From the NCBI GenBank assembly GCA_015501055.1, contig JADNYV010000035.1, forward strand, positions 186,001 through 250,000: a stretch of DNA of 64,000 nucleotides. The letters run 5' to 3'. This DNA is from Mucidula mucida. Its lineage: Eukaryota > Basidiomycota > Agaricomycetes > Agaricales > Physalacriaceae. The position numbers were made by a program, and so were the translations under genes. The notes under the pieces are model-generated. The model ran no database searches. It saw only the letters and a list, made by a program, of their open reading frames with translations, and was not told the DNA's origin. This document shows, piece after piece, positions 1 to 13,559 of this stretch (position 1 is the stretch's first letter; each line of letters opens with the position of its first letter).

Positions 1-2756
1 CTTCTCAGCAGGTTTCTTGCGCGGGGCAACTACACCATCATGACGACGGTCAGCAACATGCTTTCTAGTATACGCCAATCGTTCCTCATCAGCAGCACCG
101 TCCACCAGCTCATCAAGAGGATCAAGAATAACATCATACCCCTTGTCAATCATGTCATCGACGTACTTCTTAGGTATGTTATCCATGAATTTATCCAATA
201 ACTCACGATCTGACGGCGGAATTGCCATAGAGTCCGCAATCATCACCATCTCGTCATAGAATCCTTTGATAGTGTCGGAAGCACACCAGGTAAGATTCTT
301 GAACTTGATATAATTATCATGCAGGGTAATCGATCTAATAAACCGTTTGTACAGGCCAACTATCACCTGTTCGGCCGTCCAAGACTGTTGTGTTCGGTTC
401 ACGCCAACAACACGGTTTCGGAACCATCGATCTGCACTCCCTTCAAGGTAAGTCTTCAACTGAATCTTCCGCTCAAAATCGCGCTTAACACCAATTAAGT
501 GACTCGCCTCAAAGTACATGCTGATATCCTGTACGAACCGCTCAAGTACATGGTAATCGGCGCTTCCTGAATACTTCGTGATCTTCATGTCGACCCTCGA
601 CGGTTTAGCCTCCTTGGGCAATGACGGCTTGTACGCGTGTGCTGTCGATAAATTGATACAAGGCGCTTGATCATGAGGCTATCCTGGTCCTCGCGAGCAC
701 GCTTAACATCGACCCCAGGCGTACGAGAACGGCGATGCCTCGCTGGAGGTGTCCTTCGCGGGCGAGACGACGGCGAACGACGAGGTGGAGGGCAATCTCC
801 ATTGTGGTTACTGCCCGCGGACTCATCATCCCCATCATCCCCACCACTATCATCACCGCCGCTGTCATCATCATCGAATGGCTCATTGTCGGGGCCAGGA
901 GGCGGCTGGTTAGGTGGATTAGGCGGAGGAGGCGGTGGGTTATTCCTGTCCTGCGCTGGCCGATTATTAGAAGGTGGCCTCGTCGGCTTAGGCGTAGGCT
1001 GAGGCGGCGGGGCGTTATTCCCGTCATGCGCTGGCCGAGCATCCGAAGAAGGATTAGTCGGCCTAGGGGGAGGAGGTGGGGAAGCATCCCCATTCTGCGC
1101 CGGATGTTGAGGAGGCTGAGCCTACTTCTTAGGCTGTGGCTGAGGCGTGCTTCCTCCCTTACTATCCTTCGGCTGAGGAGGAGGGCCATTCGAATTCTCT
1201 GCGCGAGTTTCCTCCGCCTTCGGCTGTGTGGACGACTTCCCAGCAGCCTTGCTCGTTGACTGCGAACCTGAAGGCGCGGCCGTCTTCGACGTCGACGCAA
1301 TCGGGTCGCTCACGGGAACCTGGGTGTCAGGCGCAACTGGCGCTGAGCTCGGAACCGCCTCTTCGGGCAACTCCACAATACGGAAGTTGCACATTGGGTG
1401 AATCCCGTAAGCTGTCTTCTTTGTGTCTCCGTTCGGCAGGAATTCACTTATCAACTTGTTTGGCCAGTCGATGACGATGTCCTGACAAGGAATGGATGAT
1501 TCACCAAACTCAAACATCTGTTCCTCACGGAGCAGCTGTTTCATGACACGCATTTGCATGTCATCGAACCGAATTTGACTGTCAGTCCTCTCGTCACCTT
1601 GAACAACCACATCTGATGAGACAGGCACAGGTGGCGCAGCTTCTTCTACAGCCACGGGCAGCCCATCGTCTTTTGCCTTGGGTGGGACATCTGCCTTCGG
1701 AACGGTAGGCGTAACATCTGCCTTCGGAACGGTAGGCGTATGCTTCTTTGTTGCATGTCGGCCACTAATCAGGCCAGACAGACTATCAGAGACCTCCGAG
1801 ACACTTGGCGGACGCGATACTTGCTTCTCGAACGACCATTCCCACTCGCCCCCAAAGTCAATCAACTCATTCTGTAAGGAGAAATCATTCACCACTGCGG
1901 GCGCCTCATATTTCGCCTGGGTACTCGCTGGCCGGGGATCATCATAGATTGTCTGGACATTCGCTGGCGGGGCACTCGATAACGGCATGCTATAATCGTC
2001 TGAATTAATAGTAAGCCCTAGCCGTCGTCGAATTTCCATAATTGACACTGCTAGAGTAGATCGCGCCACGCACAAAATCTCCATGTTCATCGCTGCCGGC
2101 TGATTCGGATTCACATTCTCCAGAACCGCCTGCAAATCGTTACAAAGAACCTGAACAAGGTCTTTATCTTGGCCTGACAAGGCACGCAACTTACGCTCAA
2201 TCTTAGTATGGTCGGTGATCTGGAAGTCGGACAAGCCGCCCAACGAATTATCTATCGAAGGCTCTGAGGAGATATCTGACCGTGCGTCACCTTCAGACGC
2301 GGATGATTGCGAAGGATTATCCTGATCCTTCGCCTTAGATTTTCCTTTGCGTCTACGACGGCTACCTGAGTCCCGACTCCTCGTCGAAGACGAATCGTCC
2401 TGATTGCCGTCATCAGGACGCGGCCAAACCGGCGCGCGTAGGGTACCAACAGGGCGCGGCGGGATTATCGACTCATCAACGGGGCTGGGCCTAGGGATAC
2501 TCGTTCGAGGCACACTCCGCTGAGCACGGGCGGGCGTAGACACAGAAATCGGCAACATTCTATTGGGCCGATTGATAGGTAACGGAACCGGGCCCCCAGT
2601 TGTTATCCTCGTTAGGAGATCTTCGAAATCAGTACGCCCCGCAGGGCGCTGGGCAGCAACTCGTCGGTCATCATCGTGGCGCGCATCATCGCGCGACTTT
2701 GGGGCATTCTGCGAGGTGGTCCGAGCGGGCTCGAGGACAGTAGTCGACATCATCAA
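1..2756 (-). pseudogene. Broken retrotransposon gag-like gene, running off the left edge
   Basis: The minus strand first reads a 544-codon frame (2756-1122) of low-complexity Ser/Pro/Asp-rich protein starting MMMSTTVLEP. It ends at a TAG (1122-1124). The same frame stays open beyond this stop to about 600 as a Pro/Asp-rich linker. A frame change near 640-660 then leads into a typical gag capsid-like segment (about 640-1), with blocks such as YFEASHLIGVKRDFERKIQL, LEGSADRWFRNRV and CASDTIKGFYDEM. Capsid-like segments of this type are known from LTR-retroelement Gag proteins. The stop and the frame change mean it cannot be made as one protein by ordinary reading. Its pol half, if any, lies off the window. 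A short tandem duplication (PTVPKADV twice, about 1681-1740) lies in the N-terminal half. An 18-nt GT...AG stretch near the frame change is too short for an intron and would not repair the frame. Confidence 0.75.
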
Positions 2757-2859
2757 CGAGTAGCTAGTATGTTACGCCTCGAGGGGCAAACTATACTGTT
2801 CAACGAATAGAACCGAGTTCACAATCCAACTTGGAATCTCGAGTAAGGTTCAAAAAAGT

Positions 2860-3420
2860 GTAAAAGGCCTTGTATGTTCACACCGGAGAACCAGAACCAC
2901 GTAGATTCGTAAGGTTATAGTATGAACATAAAGGTAAAAGACTGAGGAGCCTACAGCTCCTGATTGTACTGTATATACTTGGTGGCTATGTAAGGGACCT
3001 ACCCCCTTACAACATCCCTCTCCTCGTTGTACTTCTTGATATGTCCCACCCACACCAGGAGGATAATCGCCCGTCGTAAACACAACACCCTGCTTGTGTC
3101 ATGGTAAGGAAACTCATCATCATAAAATTCCACGGGCCGCAGAGCTCAATCTCTCTGCGCTACTTGGATGATGAGAAAAGCAAGGGACGGCGCGCTCACC
3201 TGGGATCACCGTCCCAGAAAGAAGTATGTCCATTGTTGAATCACTAGCCCAACACCGATCCCTAAGAGTCAAGACTCACTTGTTATAAGTAGAAAATTTC
3301 ACCCGATCCGGACTGTATATCCTATACCTCGAGTTGGCCGCAAGACACGCCGAGCGCCTCACTATGCGCATAACCCGGCAGCATATGGATTACACTTAGT
3401 GCCTTCCTTGCTCATCTACT
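2860..3420 (-). pseudogene. Decayed copy of a cyclase-family gene (most degraded of three)
   Basis: No open frame survives. The stretch shares long nucleotide blocks with 6690-7100 and 7735-8090: the segment around 3026-3110 with the Pro-rich block and the CACAACACCCTGCTTGTGTC run, and the segment at 3320-3400 with the CTCGAGTTG...GCAAGACACGCCGAGCGC run. Those two copies in turn match the intact cyclase-family gene at 46029-47637. Orientation is taken from those matches. Edges are approximate. Confidence 0.55.
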
Positions 3421-3698
3421 CACGAGTCACTACAGCTTCGCAGTTCGCCTCACCGATCGTCTCCCCGCTACTACCTTAGTACCTACCTATATCCAAACAC
3501 ATCGTTCAGGCACAAACTTTAATATGCCACAAATGATAACTATGCGAGGGCGCAGATCAAAACTACACCTTGCGCTGCACAGTAAAGTCGGCTTGAAACA
3601 ATGGCCGGCACCATCAGTCACATGACGCTATTCGCTGACAATGAACGCGGCCTCACGACTTCATTCAGAACCACCACCATCACTAACAGCGCCTCCTT

Positions 3699-3744
3699 GT
3701 AAGTTCCGTCTCCCGCATCATAAAGTCCCATAACTGAAGCGTAG
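3699..3744 (+). other. Probable 5' UTR intron of the F-box gene
   Basis: The stretch starts GTAAGT and ends GCGTAG, 13 nt before the ATG at 3758. The same arrangement (GTAAG...TAG followed by AAAGC and the ATG) stands before the paralogues at 13554 and 19120, and in diverged form before the pseudogene at 57931. This conservation supports an intron in the leader and the choice of the MNS start. Confidence 0.65.
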
Positions 3745-3757
3745 AAAAGCCATTGCA

Positions 3758-5443
3758 ATGAATTCTCACCAGACTGTTTCTCGCATCACAGACGTCGTGC
3801 CCGCCAACTTTCTTTGCGACAATCAAACAATGCAGAAAATCGCCGAGTCCCAACTGTCGGATGAAAAGGCTCTATCTTTGCTAGAGGCGAATCTTTCCCT
3901 GCTCGAATCGCGCCAACAGCGTCTCAAAGACGAGCTGGCAAGCGTCGAACGACTCATTTTGGAGGCAGTCTCCGAGCAGACGCGTCTACGCTCCTCTATT
4001 GAGACCCATAAATCCCTCCTTGCCTATACCCCCGTCCGCGCCCTGCCAGAGGAGGTCCTGAGCGAGATTTTCCTTCATTACATCGCCATTTCCACGCGGG
4101 GATCTGTTTTCAAAGAGATTGTTGCCTCCTACAGCATCCGTGCTCGGATCCTACAGGTCTGCCGTCGGTGGCGCACTACGGCTTTGGCTGATCCTCGTCT
4201 GTGGACCACTATCCCTTTGATTGGTTCAGGCGAACACTTCTATCGCAACAAGGAATATGACGAAGAAGAAAAGTCATTCGCCCATCCTATGATATCTGGG
4301 TCGCCTCAAGAGCGGACTGCATATTGGGAGGTGCTGGAAGGCAGAATAAAGCGAACATCTTCGCTGCCTTTGCAACTACTGTTTCATTACGACGATCATG
4401 GTAGCATTGGCCCGGGCAATCACGACGACACAATTTCCTCGCTGAAGACCTTTCTTCGCTTGTTCCCACGAGCAGACACCATTTCCCTCCGCATCGAAGC
4501 TTCACAAAGACTCAGTGAAGACTTCAGATCCTTCATGGGCAATGTCGATATTCCCCATACAGACGGAGTCCATACCGCCCGAGTTGATGTTAGCGACGAA
4601 GTGTTCGGGCGAAGAGTTGTGTCCGCAATACCAAATGTAGAGGTGTTAGCCACGACAGCAAAGACCATTGATCAGTGGTTCACTGGGACATCAATTGCTG
4701 GACATCGCCTGCGCAGCCTGCACCTTCTCGACCACTGGTCTGCCATACCGCTTGCACAAGTGTTGAATCTCCTAGAGCGCGCGCCGCTGCTCGAGACACT
4801 AAAAGTTGTTCGCATCTCCATTACTCCCTCTGTCGGGACCCTACGTGCCGTCACCCATACGCGCCTTTCAGTGTTCTACATCTCAGTTCGTGTCACGCAG
4901 GCGGAAAACGATGCCATCTTCGAACATCTGACGCTCCCCGCTCTCCGATCCCTCTCGTTTAGGGGCGACAAGCAGCTCTGGCCCCGTCCGAATAACCTCT
5001 CATTTCTCCAGCGGTCCGGTTGCCTGTTGACGGAGCTTGCATTTTGTCATCACGTGGTCGATGAGCAACGCCTTGTGGCACTGCTCACAGCTCAGAGCCA
5101 ACTCACCACCCTCCAGCTCCATTTGTTCGCTGATGGCATTCCAATGCCAATTTTGGAACTTCTTTCTACAAAGCCCAAGGGCGCCTCAGGTTTTCCTTTA
5201 CCAGCGTTGACAAGCCTCGGGGTTTCCGTACTTCCACGGCAGCTAAAGGCAGTGAAACGGCTGATCCAGTCACGATCTGCAGCTCAAGCGAAGAAGTCCG
5301 GCATTGCGACGCTCAGCGAAGTGGACATCAAAGTACAGACAACGCAGAGGGGAGATAATATTAAGAAGGACGAGCATACAGTCCTGTTCCAGGAACTCAC
5401 GAACAACGGCGTGGAAATACGGATTTATTACGGATATGTGTAG
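3758..5443 (+). CDS. F-box-like protein, paralogue 1
   Basis: A single-exon 561-aa protein. Residues 1-25 are a conserved leader (ITDVVPANFLCDNQTM) and residues about 30-85 are a heptad-rich coiled coil. An F-box-like motif follows at about 87-112 (TPVRALPEEVLSEIFLHYI), then the ILQVCRRWRTTALADPRLW block typical of basidiomycete F-box proteins. The rest is leucine-rich and LRR-like (LRSLHLLD, PALRSLSF, LTTLQLHL). F-box proteins recruit substrates to SCF ubiquitin ligases through Skp1, and this is the likely role; the substrate is unknown. The MNS start is chosen because the paralogues agree from there and a leader intron precedes it. Four intact or nearly intact paralogues and two relics lie in this window, so this is a locally expanding family. 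Confidence 0.85.
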   Translation: MNSHQTVSRITDVVPANFLCDNQTMQKIAESQLSDEKALSLLEANLSLLESRQQRLKDELASVERLILEAVSEQTRLRSSIETHKSLLAYTPVRALPEEVLSEIFLHYIAISTRGSVFKEIVASYSIRARILQVCRRWRTTALADPRLWTTIPLIGSGEHFYRNKEYDEEEKSFAHPMISGSPQERTAYWEVLEGRIKRTSSLPLQLLFHYDDHGSIGPGNHDDTISSLKTFLRLFPRADTISLRIEASQRLSEDFRSFMGNVDIPHTDGVHTARVDVSDEVFGRRVVSAIPNVEVLATTAKTIDQWFTGTSIAGHRLRSLHLLDHWSAIPLAQVLNLLERAPLLETLKVVRISITPSVGTLRAVTHTRLSVFYISVRVTQAENDAIFEHLTLPALRSLSFRGDKQLWPRPNNLSFLQRSGCLLTELAFCHHVVDEQRLVALLTAQSQLTTLQLHLFADGIPMPILELLSTKPKGASGFPLPALTSLGVSVLPRQLKAVKRLIQSRSAAQAKKSGIATLSEVDIKVQTTQRGDNIKKDEHTVLFQELTNNGVEIRIYYGYV

Positions 5444-5992
5444 TATCAAGTGTCTTCTAATATTCGTTATAACACGTACTTCCATCGTCAGCTTGTGTCA
5501 CTGTTTGCCTGTTTCTGACCGAGTTGAATAAAGTGACGATTAGCCATTCAGAACTCTGGCGTACGAATGTGAAGAAAAATGCAGATGATTCGTGTACTAG
5601 CCTGGCATCGTTCTCAATTGCACTCACAGGCCACACCACATAGCCAGTTAACCGATTAATTAGATTAGAGAGGGTACCTTGCAGGTACCCTCTTTTCCTT
5701 CCTCCGACACGGGAACAGTCAACAGAAGCGTCGCCATCAAAGGTGAATGATTGTCTGACTGATCCATCTGCGCATCTTACTCAGACAAGCACGCTTCTCT
5801 CACACGCACACACGCGGCGCCTATTTATGACGCTGCCCATCTCCCTAATCTAACCTAGGAATGGATAAGCCCCGGGTCTGCTTGATGTGAGTTTCTCCAC
5901 TTACTGTAGTCGGCCACCAACGTTAACGAAAACCAGAGGCCCCACAGCATCTTCTCATCTCCTCGACCAACTAAAGAAACACGGGTACTCAT
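5444..5992. other. Intergenic, no gene seen
   Basis: No frame with recognisable protein content. A hairpin-like GGGTACCTTGCAGGTACCCT sits at about 5672-5691 and could act in 3' end formation, but nothing else supports that. Confidence 0.4.
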
Positions 5993-6283
5993 ATGGTTAG
6001 TGATTTCTTTATCTCTTCCACCTCGGCTCGAGTACTTACAATCGAAGGTCGAGACCTCAAAACGCATGTGGCATACGACTTTATCAACATCTCATCGTCT
6101 TCGAATCCATCACCGCCGGGCTACGTCACCGTACGCTCTGAGGACGAAGTCATCGCCCTCCTAGGGCTCTCCAAGTCGTCGTCGTCGTCGTCGTTACCAC
6201 ACATCTCAGATCTAGTAGAAATCACATTCGACGATACTACAAACTACGGGATGTGTATAGCGGGCAAATATGGGTGGTGTTAA
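5993..6283 (+). CDS. Small hypothetical protein, uncertain
   Basis: A 96-codon frame starting MVSDFFISSTSARVLTIEGR. It has a run of serines encoded by a GTC/GTCG repeat at about 6176-6193 and an acidic C-terminal part (DLVEITFDDTTNYG). I do not recognise the family. It has no paralogue in the window and lies just left of the cyclase relics. It may be a real short gene or an exon of a decayed one. Confidence 0.3.
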   Translation: MVSDFFISSTSARVLTIEGRDLKTHVAYDFINISSSSNPSPPGYVTVRSEDEVIALLGLSKSSSSSSLPHISDLVEITFDDTTNYGMCIAGKYGWC

Positions 6284-6339
6284 CTCCTTCCTTTTTACTT
6301 ATCAAAACATCGCCGCTGGTGCTGCGCGTCCTCCAATAC

Positions 6340-7345
6340 TAGATTCCGAATTACGGATTAGACGCCGGAAAGCTCAAGTTGTGAACGTACTACAGCTTCT
6401 CCAGGTCGAACAGTTCCCAGATGGGCCGTCCCAGTATCGTCTACACACTTGTTCAATGAATGGTATACAGATGATCAAGAACAACTGACCTGGAACGTCT
6501 GGTGGCGAGGGTCAACTCTAGCAGCGGTTAGGCAAAGTCGCGCAGTGCTCCAGCGCCGGCTGATCAAACGCTACAGCAGCGAAATAGTTGTTGATCAACA
6601 CAACATCTATCATCTATCCGCTCACCAAAGTATCGTTCGTCTGCGCTGCAACCCAATATCTCGTCTGATAGCCCGAAATTGGACCACACAACACATCCCT
6701 TTCCTCGTTGTATTTCTTGATATGCCCCACCCGCAGGAGGAAAATAATCGCTCGTCCTAAACACAACGTCCTGCTTGCATCGCATGTCTCGTCGGAAGGA
6801 AGCTCATTATCATAGGACACTACGCCCGGAGATTGCATGATGAGCCCAATCTTTGCGTATGTTACTTGGATAACAGTTTCGCTGGGCACCGTCCCAGAAA
6901 AAAGTCGTTTGTTCAATCACCAGTCCAACACGACTCACTTGTTATAGAACACACCATGCGGGACGACGCCAAGGTGCGTCATCCCGTCCCACTGGGATCC
7001 TGTACCTCGAGTTGAACGGATGCAAGACACGCCGGGCACGCACCAGCGCAATCCCATCCTCGCGATGCCCGCTCATCGGGCGATCATATGGATTTCCGGC
7101 GACTTGCGCTTGAACGCAGGCTAACTACAAAATCTGATGAGCGCTGAAATCCATTCATCGTGTGTAGTAGTGGCTGGAAAGTTGATCGGCCTGGGCATTC
7201 ATCAGCTTTTGTACACACTGTTCCGCAACGCGCACCAATTCAATGACACACTTCTGCCCGTCCTGATCTCCTCTCTCATTGTATCCTTCGCCACCTCATC
7301 GGTCAGCAGATTCACGGTCCTCCAATACTACAGATTAACTTCGCC
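6340..7345 (-). pseudogene. Decayed cyclase-family gene, tandem unit A
   Basis: Read on the minus strand, pieces of the cyclase-family protein of 46029-47637 appear in the right order but in different frames. The part near 7300 matches the TVNLLTEEV region near the N terminus. The part near 7080-7120 matches the MFGRKSPEVK region. The part at 6953-7000 matches the SQWDGMRHFG...VFYNK core, here ending in a stop. The part at 6690-6740 matches the GGVIPIPD region. Many frame breaks are present. Unit B at 7345-8330 repeats the same order, so the two arose by tandem duplication of about 1 kb. Edges are approximate. Confidence 0.7.
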
Positions 7346-8330
7346 GGAAAGCTGACGTCTGAACGTACATGGGAATGGGCCACGACGAGAAGAAGAACGT
7401 GTATCGTCCGTGTGTCTTGGTATACTTCGCCAGGTCAAACATTTCCGCGATGGGCAGTCAGTCCCAGTATTGTCTAAACACTTGTCGGATGAATGGTATA
7501 CAAATAGTCAACAACGACTGACCTGGTGGCGGAGGCCAACTCTAAAAGCGGTCAGCCAAAGTCGTGCAGTGTTACAGCGCGCGCGCACCTCCAGCGCCGG
7601 CTGATCAGACGCTATCACAGCAGCGAAATACTCGTTGATCAACACGAACATCTGTCCATCATCTGTCCGCCCACCAAACGAATCTCTTCATCGCGCCAGC
7701 CACCAACGCCGAAAAAGTTGGACCACACAACACATCCCTCTCCTCGCCCCACCCGCACCGAGGAGAATAATCGCCCGTCACGGTCCTAAACACAACACCC
7801 TGCTTGTGTCGTAAAATTCCACCCGGCCGCAGAGCCCAATCCCTGTGTGTGTTACTTGAATATAGGCAACGGCGTGATCACCGTCCCAGGAAGAAGTATG
7901 TCCTTTGTTCAATCACCAGCCAACACCGATCACTCGTTATAGAAAACACCATGCGAGGTGCGTCATCCCGTATCCTGTACCTCGAGTTGAACGGATGAAA
8001 GGTCGCAAGACACGCCGAGCGCAATCCCATCCTCGCGATGCCCGCTCATCGGGCAATCATATGGATTTCCGGCGACTGGCGCTTGAACACAGGCTAACCA
8101 CAAAATATGATGAGCGCTGAAGTCCATTCATCGTATGTAGTGGCTGGAAAGTTGATCGGCCTGTGCGTTCATCAGCCTTTTGAGCACGTTGTTCCGCGAT
8201 GCGCACCAATCTACCCAACCTGATCTCCCCCCCTCATTGTATCCTTCACCACCTCATCAGTCAGCAGATTCACGGTCCCCAACTGGTCGTCATCACCCCC
8301 AAGTCCCCAAGCGCTCATGGAAGCTAGTCG
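7346..8330 (-). pseudogene. Decayed cyclase-family gene, tandem unit B
   Basis: The N-terminal part at 8330-8220 still reads AWG..DDQLGTVNLLTDEVVKD, close to AWSVWGEDDQLGTVNLLTEE of the intact gene at 46-47.6 kb. The C-terminal part (about 7370-7420) matches the THRYTFFFSSWP end of that gene. In between, matches to the FPNKPMFGRKSPEVK and WDGMRHFG regions are broken by stops and shifts. It ends less than 150 bp from the 3' end of PRP4 and is read in the same direction. Confidence 0.75.
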
Positions 8331-8476
8331 AACAGAGGAAGATCTTGGGATGTCGAAACTCGGTCCAATTCGATTATTATTGCGCAGAGCTTTCATAATT
8401 ATACACCCGCTATATACACTGCGGTCCTGTCCATGATACACTCGACAATTGAACAAGTTGACTCGCCATATGATAA

Positions 8477-10829
<2,353 letters not shown>

Positions 10830-11590
10830 GGTGGTCGATAACGTGGGTTTTACAAGACACCGCACGATGGGGAAGACGAAATTATCGCGCTGGTGTTGTG
10901 CTGGGCGTCGGTAATCAACCAGAGACTGGCCCGTGCGCATGTTTGGTCGCTCCCAAATGCAGTAATCACCGCCGACCGAGGGATTGCATTTCCTACTTCA
11001 AGATAAAACTCAGTCTGACCTCTGTTCGTCCTTCCTCCAGCCCACGATTCACAGCGATATGCTGGAACTTGTTTACCCTTTTATCATTTTAAAACTGGGA
11101 TTACTCAATGCCATGCCGTCTAGTAATATGCAACCCGATGGGCAGCAACCCCGCTCCTTAAGCATACCTGACCGGCCACTCACACGTACCCCTAGACACC
11201 AGAATGCTTGGTTCTGAATATGTAAGGATTCAGATTCTCCCCAAGTACGTCAAATTTGACGACATACTTCAGCAGACAACCAAACTTGCCATGGTTCTAA
11301 GGCTGTTTACGGTCTCAGGCATGTGAAGAGTCAAGACAGGCCGCAGGCTCTCTACGTCACATAGACGACGGACTTGATAACGGAGTACATTATCACGTAC
11401 TCGTTCCCTGTTCCCGGATGCAATGTTCCTGAGAAGCGAGCGTACTTTGGCACCATTCAATAAGTCGACTGGGCGACGACTATTATTCCAAGTGTGTATC
11501 GTATCCCTCGCCAGCGAACTTTTCGTAGAAGAGCTATATATCGGCGCCCTGGCAGCTCAATGAAACGCCAAAGAGGGATCTGGCACTGAA
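10830..11590. other. Intergenic, no gene seen
   Basis: Upstream side of PRP4. Short frames occur but none has coherent protein features or matches elsewhere in the window. Confidence 0.4.
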
Positions 11591-11599
11591 GTAACGGCG

Positions 11600-11760
11600 G
11601 CTGCACTAAGGTTTTTAGTGCACAGATGAACATCGTGTAGGAGCCCGGGACGGGAATCGGGTTTTGGAGGAGCAAGCTGGAGCATTTGACGGCGGAGCTT
11701 GGGGGATCAGGCGCCAAGGTTGAAGGACGCAGTCGACGCCGGGTCAACGTGTACTAGGAG
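11600..11760 (+). pseudogene. Decayed 3' end of an unknown gene, shared with 17100-17290
   Basis: The run from about 11640 to 11760 matches 17195-17295 at the nucleotide level (GAGCCCGGGAC; GCGCCAAGGTT.AAGGACGCAGTC; ACTAGGA.AAGATGTC.TCTAGAGA). At 17087-17287 the same region reads as a short coiled-coil-like tail ending APRLKDAVNAESP. Here that frame is broken by a TGA near 11680. It is carried along with the duplicated F-box gene next to it. Confidence 0.45.
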
Positions 11761-11856
11761 AAGATGTCATCTAGAGATTGTCGCACTCTACAACTCGAAT
11801 GGGCATGGTTAAAAATAATGACAGCGCGCGTTAAAACTAAGTCTTGAATAGACCGT

Positions 11857-13554
11857 TTAATCTACATATCTGTAAGAGATCCGGATCGCCATGCCCTTGT
11901 CCGTAAATGCCTTGAACAGGGCTGTGTGCTCGTCCTTCTTGATATCCTCTTCGCTCTGCTTGGTCTGTACATCAATGTCCACTTCTACAAGCGTCGCAAT
12001 TCGAGCTGTAGATCGTGACTGAATCATCCGTTTTACAGCCTTCAGCTGCCGTGGAAGCACGGAAACCTTGAGGACCGTCAATGCTGGTACATGATAGGCT
12101 GAGGCACCCTTGGGCTTCTTAGAAAGAAAGTCCAGAATCGGCGTTGGAATGGGTGCACCGCGTCCGACTGCGTCATCAGCAGAAAAGTTGAGCCGGAGGG
12201 TTGTGAGGTTGCTTTGAGCTGTAAGCAGTGCCACAAGGGGTTGCTCATCGACCAGGCAATGACAAAATCCAAGCTCCGTCAACATACAATGGGAGCGTAG
12301 AAGAAATGAGAGGTTACTTGGACGGGGCCAACAAAGGGGCTTGTACTTGACCCTAAAAGAGAGGGAACGGAGAGCGGGGAGTGTCAGATGTTCGAAGACG
12401 GCATCATTTTCCTCTGCCGTTACAGAAGGAAGGTGGAATGTCGACAGGAGCGTATGGGTAACGACACGAAGGGTCCCGACAGAAGGTGTAATGGAGATCT
12501 TCGCGAGCTTGAATGTCTCAAGCAGTGGCGCGCGATCGAGGACATCCAGCACTTGTGCGAGCGGTATGGCAGACCAGTGGGCGAGAAGGTGCAGGCTGCG
12601 CAGGCAATGTCCTGCAGCGGATGTACCAGTGAACCATTGATCAATGTTCCTTGCTGTCGTGGCTAACACCTCTAAATTCGGTATTGCGGAGACAATCCTT
12701 CGCCCGAACACTTCGTCGCTAACATCAACTCGGGCGGTATGGACTCCGTCTGTATGAAGAATATCGACATTGCCCATGAAGGATCTGAAGTCTTCACTGA
12801 GTCTTTGCGAATCGTCGATATGGAGGGAAATGGTGTCTGCTCGTGGGAACAAGCGAATGAAGGTCTTCAGCGAGGAAATTGTGTCGTCGCAATTGCCGAT
12901 GCTACCATAATCGTCGTAATGGAAGAGTAATTGCAAAGGCAGCGAAGAGGTTCGCTTGATTCTGCCTTCCAGCACCTCCCAATATGCAGTCCGCTCTTGA
13001 GGCGACCCAGATATCATAGGATGGGCAAATGACTTTTCTTCTTCGTCATATTCCTTGTGGTGGTAGAAGTGTTCACCTGAACCAATCAAAGGGATAGTGG
13101 TCCACAGACGAGGATCAGCCAAAGCCGTAGTGCGCCACCGACGGCAGACCTGTAGGATACGAGCACGGATGCTGTAGGAGGCAACAATCTCTTTGAAAAC
13201 AGACCCCCGCGTGGGTTGGGAAATGACGATGTAATGAAGGAAAATCTCGCTCAGGACCTCCCCTGGGAGGGCACGGACGGGGGTATAGGCAAGGAGGGAT
13301 TTATGAGTCTCAATAGAGGAGCGTAGACGCGTCTGCTCGGCGACTGCTTCCGAAATGAGTCGTTCAACAACTGCTAGTTCGTCCTTGAGGCGACGTTGGC
13401 GCGATTCGAGCACGGAGAGATCTGCCTCTACCAAACAAAGAGCTTTTTCATCCGACAGTTGTGACTCGGCGATTTTCTGCATTGTTTGATTGTCACAAAG
13501 AAAGTTGGCCGGCACGACGTCCGTGATACGAGAAGCATTCTGGTAAGAGTTCAT
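11857..13554 (-). CDS. F-box-like protein, paralogue 2
   Basis: A single-exon 565-aa protein starting MNSYQNASRITDVVPANFL. It has the same order as paralogue 1: conserved leader, coiled coil, F-box-like ALPGEVLSEIFLHYI, ILQVCRRWRTTALADPRLW, then an LRR-like half ending IRISYRYVD. The frame is open upstream to 13665, but that extension is the leader intron (GTAAGC...CGTAG) read through, so 13554 is preferred. Compared with paralogue 1 it carries a QPT insertion after the F-box and some small indels in the second half. The likely role is substrate recognition in an SCF ubiquitin ligase; this is inferred from the family. Confidence 0.83.
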   Translation of the reverse strand: MNSYQNASRITDVVPANFLCDNQTMQKIAESQLSDEKALCLVEADLSVLESRQRRLKDELAVVERLISEAVAEQTRLRSSIETHKSLLAYTPVRALPGEVLSEIFLHYIVISQPTRGSVFKEIVASYSIRARILQVCRRWRTTALADPRLWTTIPLIGSGEHFYHHKEYDEEEKSFAHPMISGSPQERTAYWEVLEGRIKRTSSLPLQLLFHYDDYGSIGNCDDTISSLKTFIRLFPRADTISLHIDDSQRLSEDFRSFMGNVDILHTDGVHTARVDVSDEVFGRRIVSAIPNLEVLATTARNIDQWFTGTSAAGHCLRSLHLLAHWSAIPLAQVLDVLDRAPLLETFKLAKISITPSVGTLRVVTHTLLSTFHLPSVTAEENDAVFEHLTLPALRSLSFRVKYKPLCWPRPSNLSFLLRSHCMLTELGFCHCLVDEQPLVALLTAQSNLTTLRLNFSADDAVGRGAPIPTPILDFLSKKPKGASAYHVPALTVLKVSVLPRQLKAVKRMIQSRSTARIATLVEVDIDVQTKQSEEDIKKDEHTALFKAFTDKGMAIRISYRYVD

Positions 13555-13559
13555 CGCAA

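Noticed and set aside
600..660. An 18-nt GT...AG intron to join the two gag parts
   Set aside because: It is shorter than any known functional intron, and its length is a multiple of three, so it would not change the frame.
671..1300. A 209-codon Arg-rich frame on the minus strand, and a 174-codon Arg-rich frame on the plus strand over the same bases
   Set aside because: Both are other-frame readings of the Pro/Asp-rich gag linker. Their composition (Arg/Leu/Ile runs) is typical of shadow frames.
6176..6193. GTC triplet repeat as a special element
   Set aside because: It is a short simple repeat coding for serines in a weak frame; nothing more can be supported.
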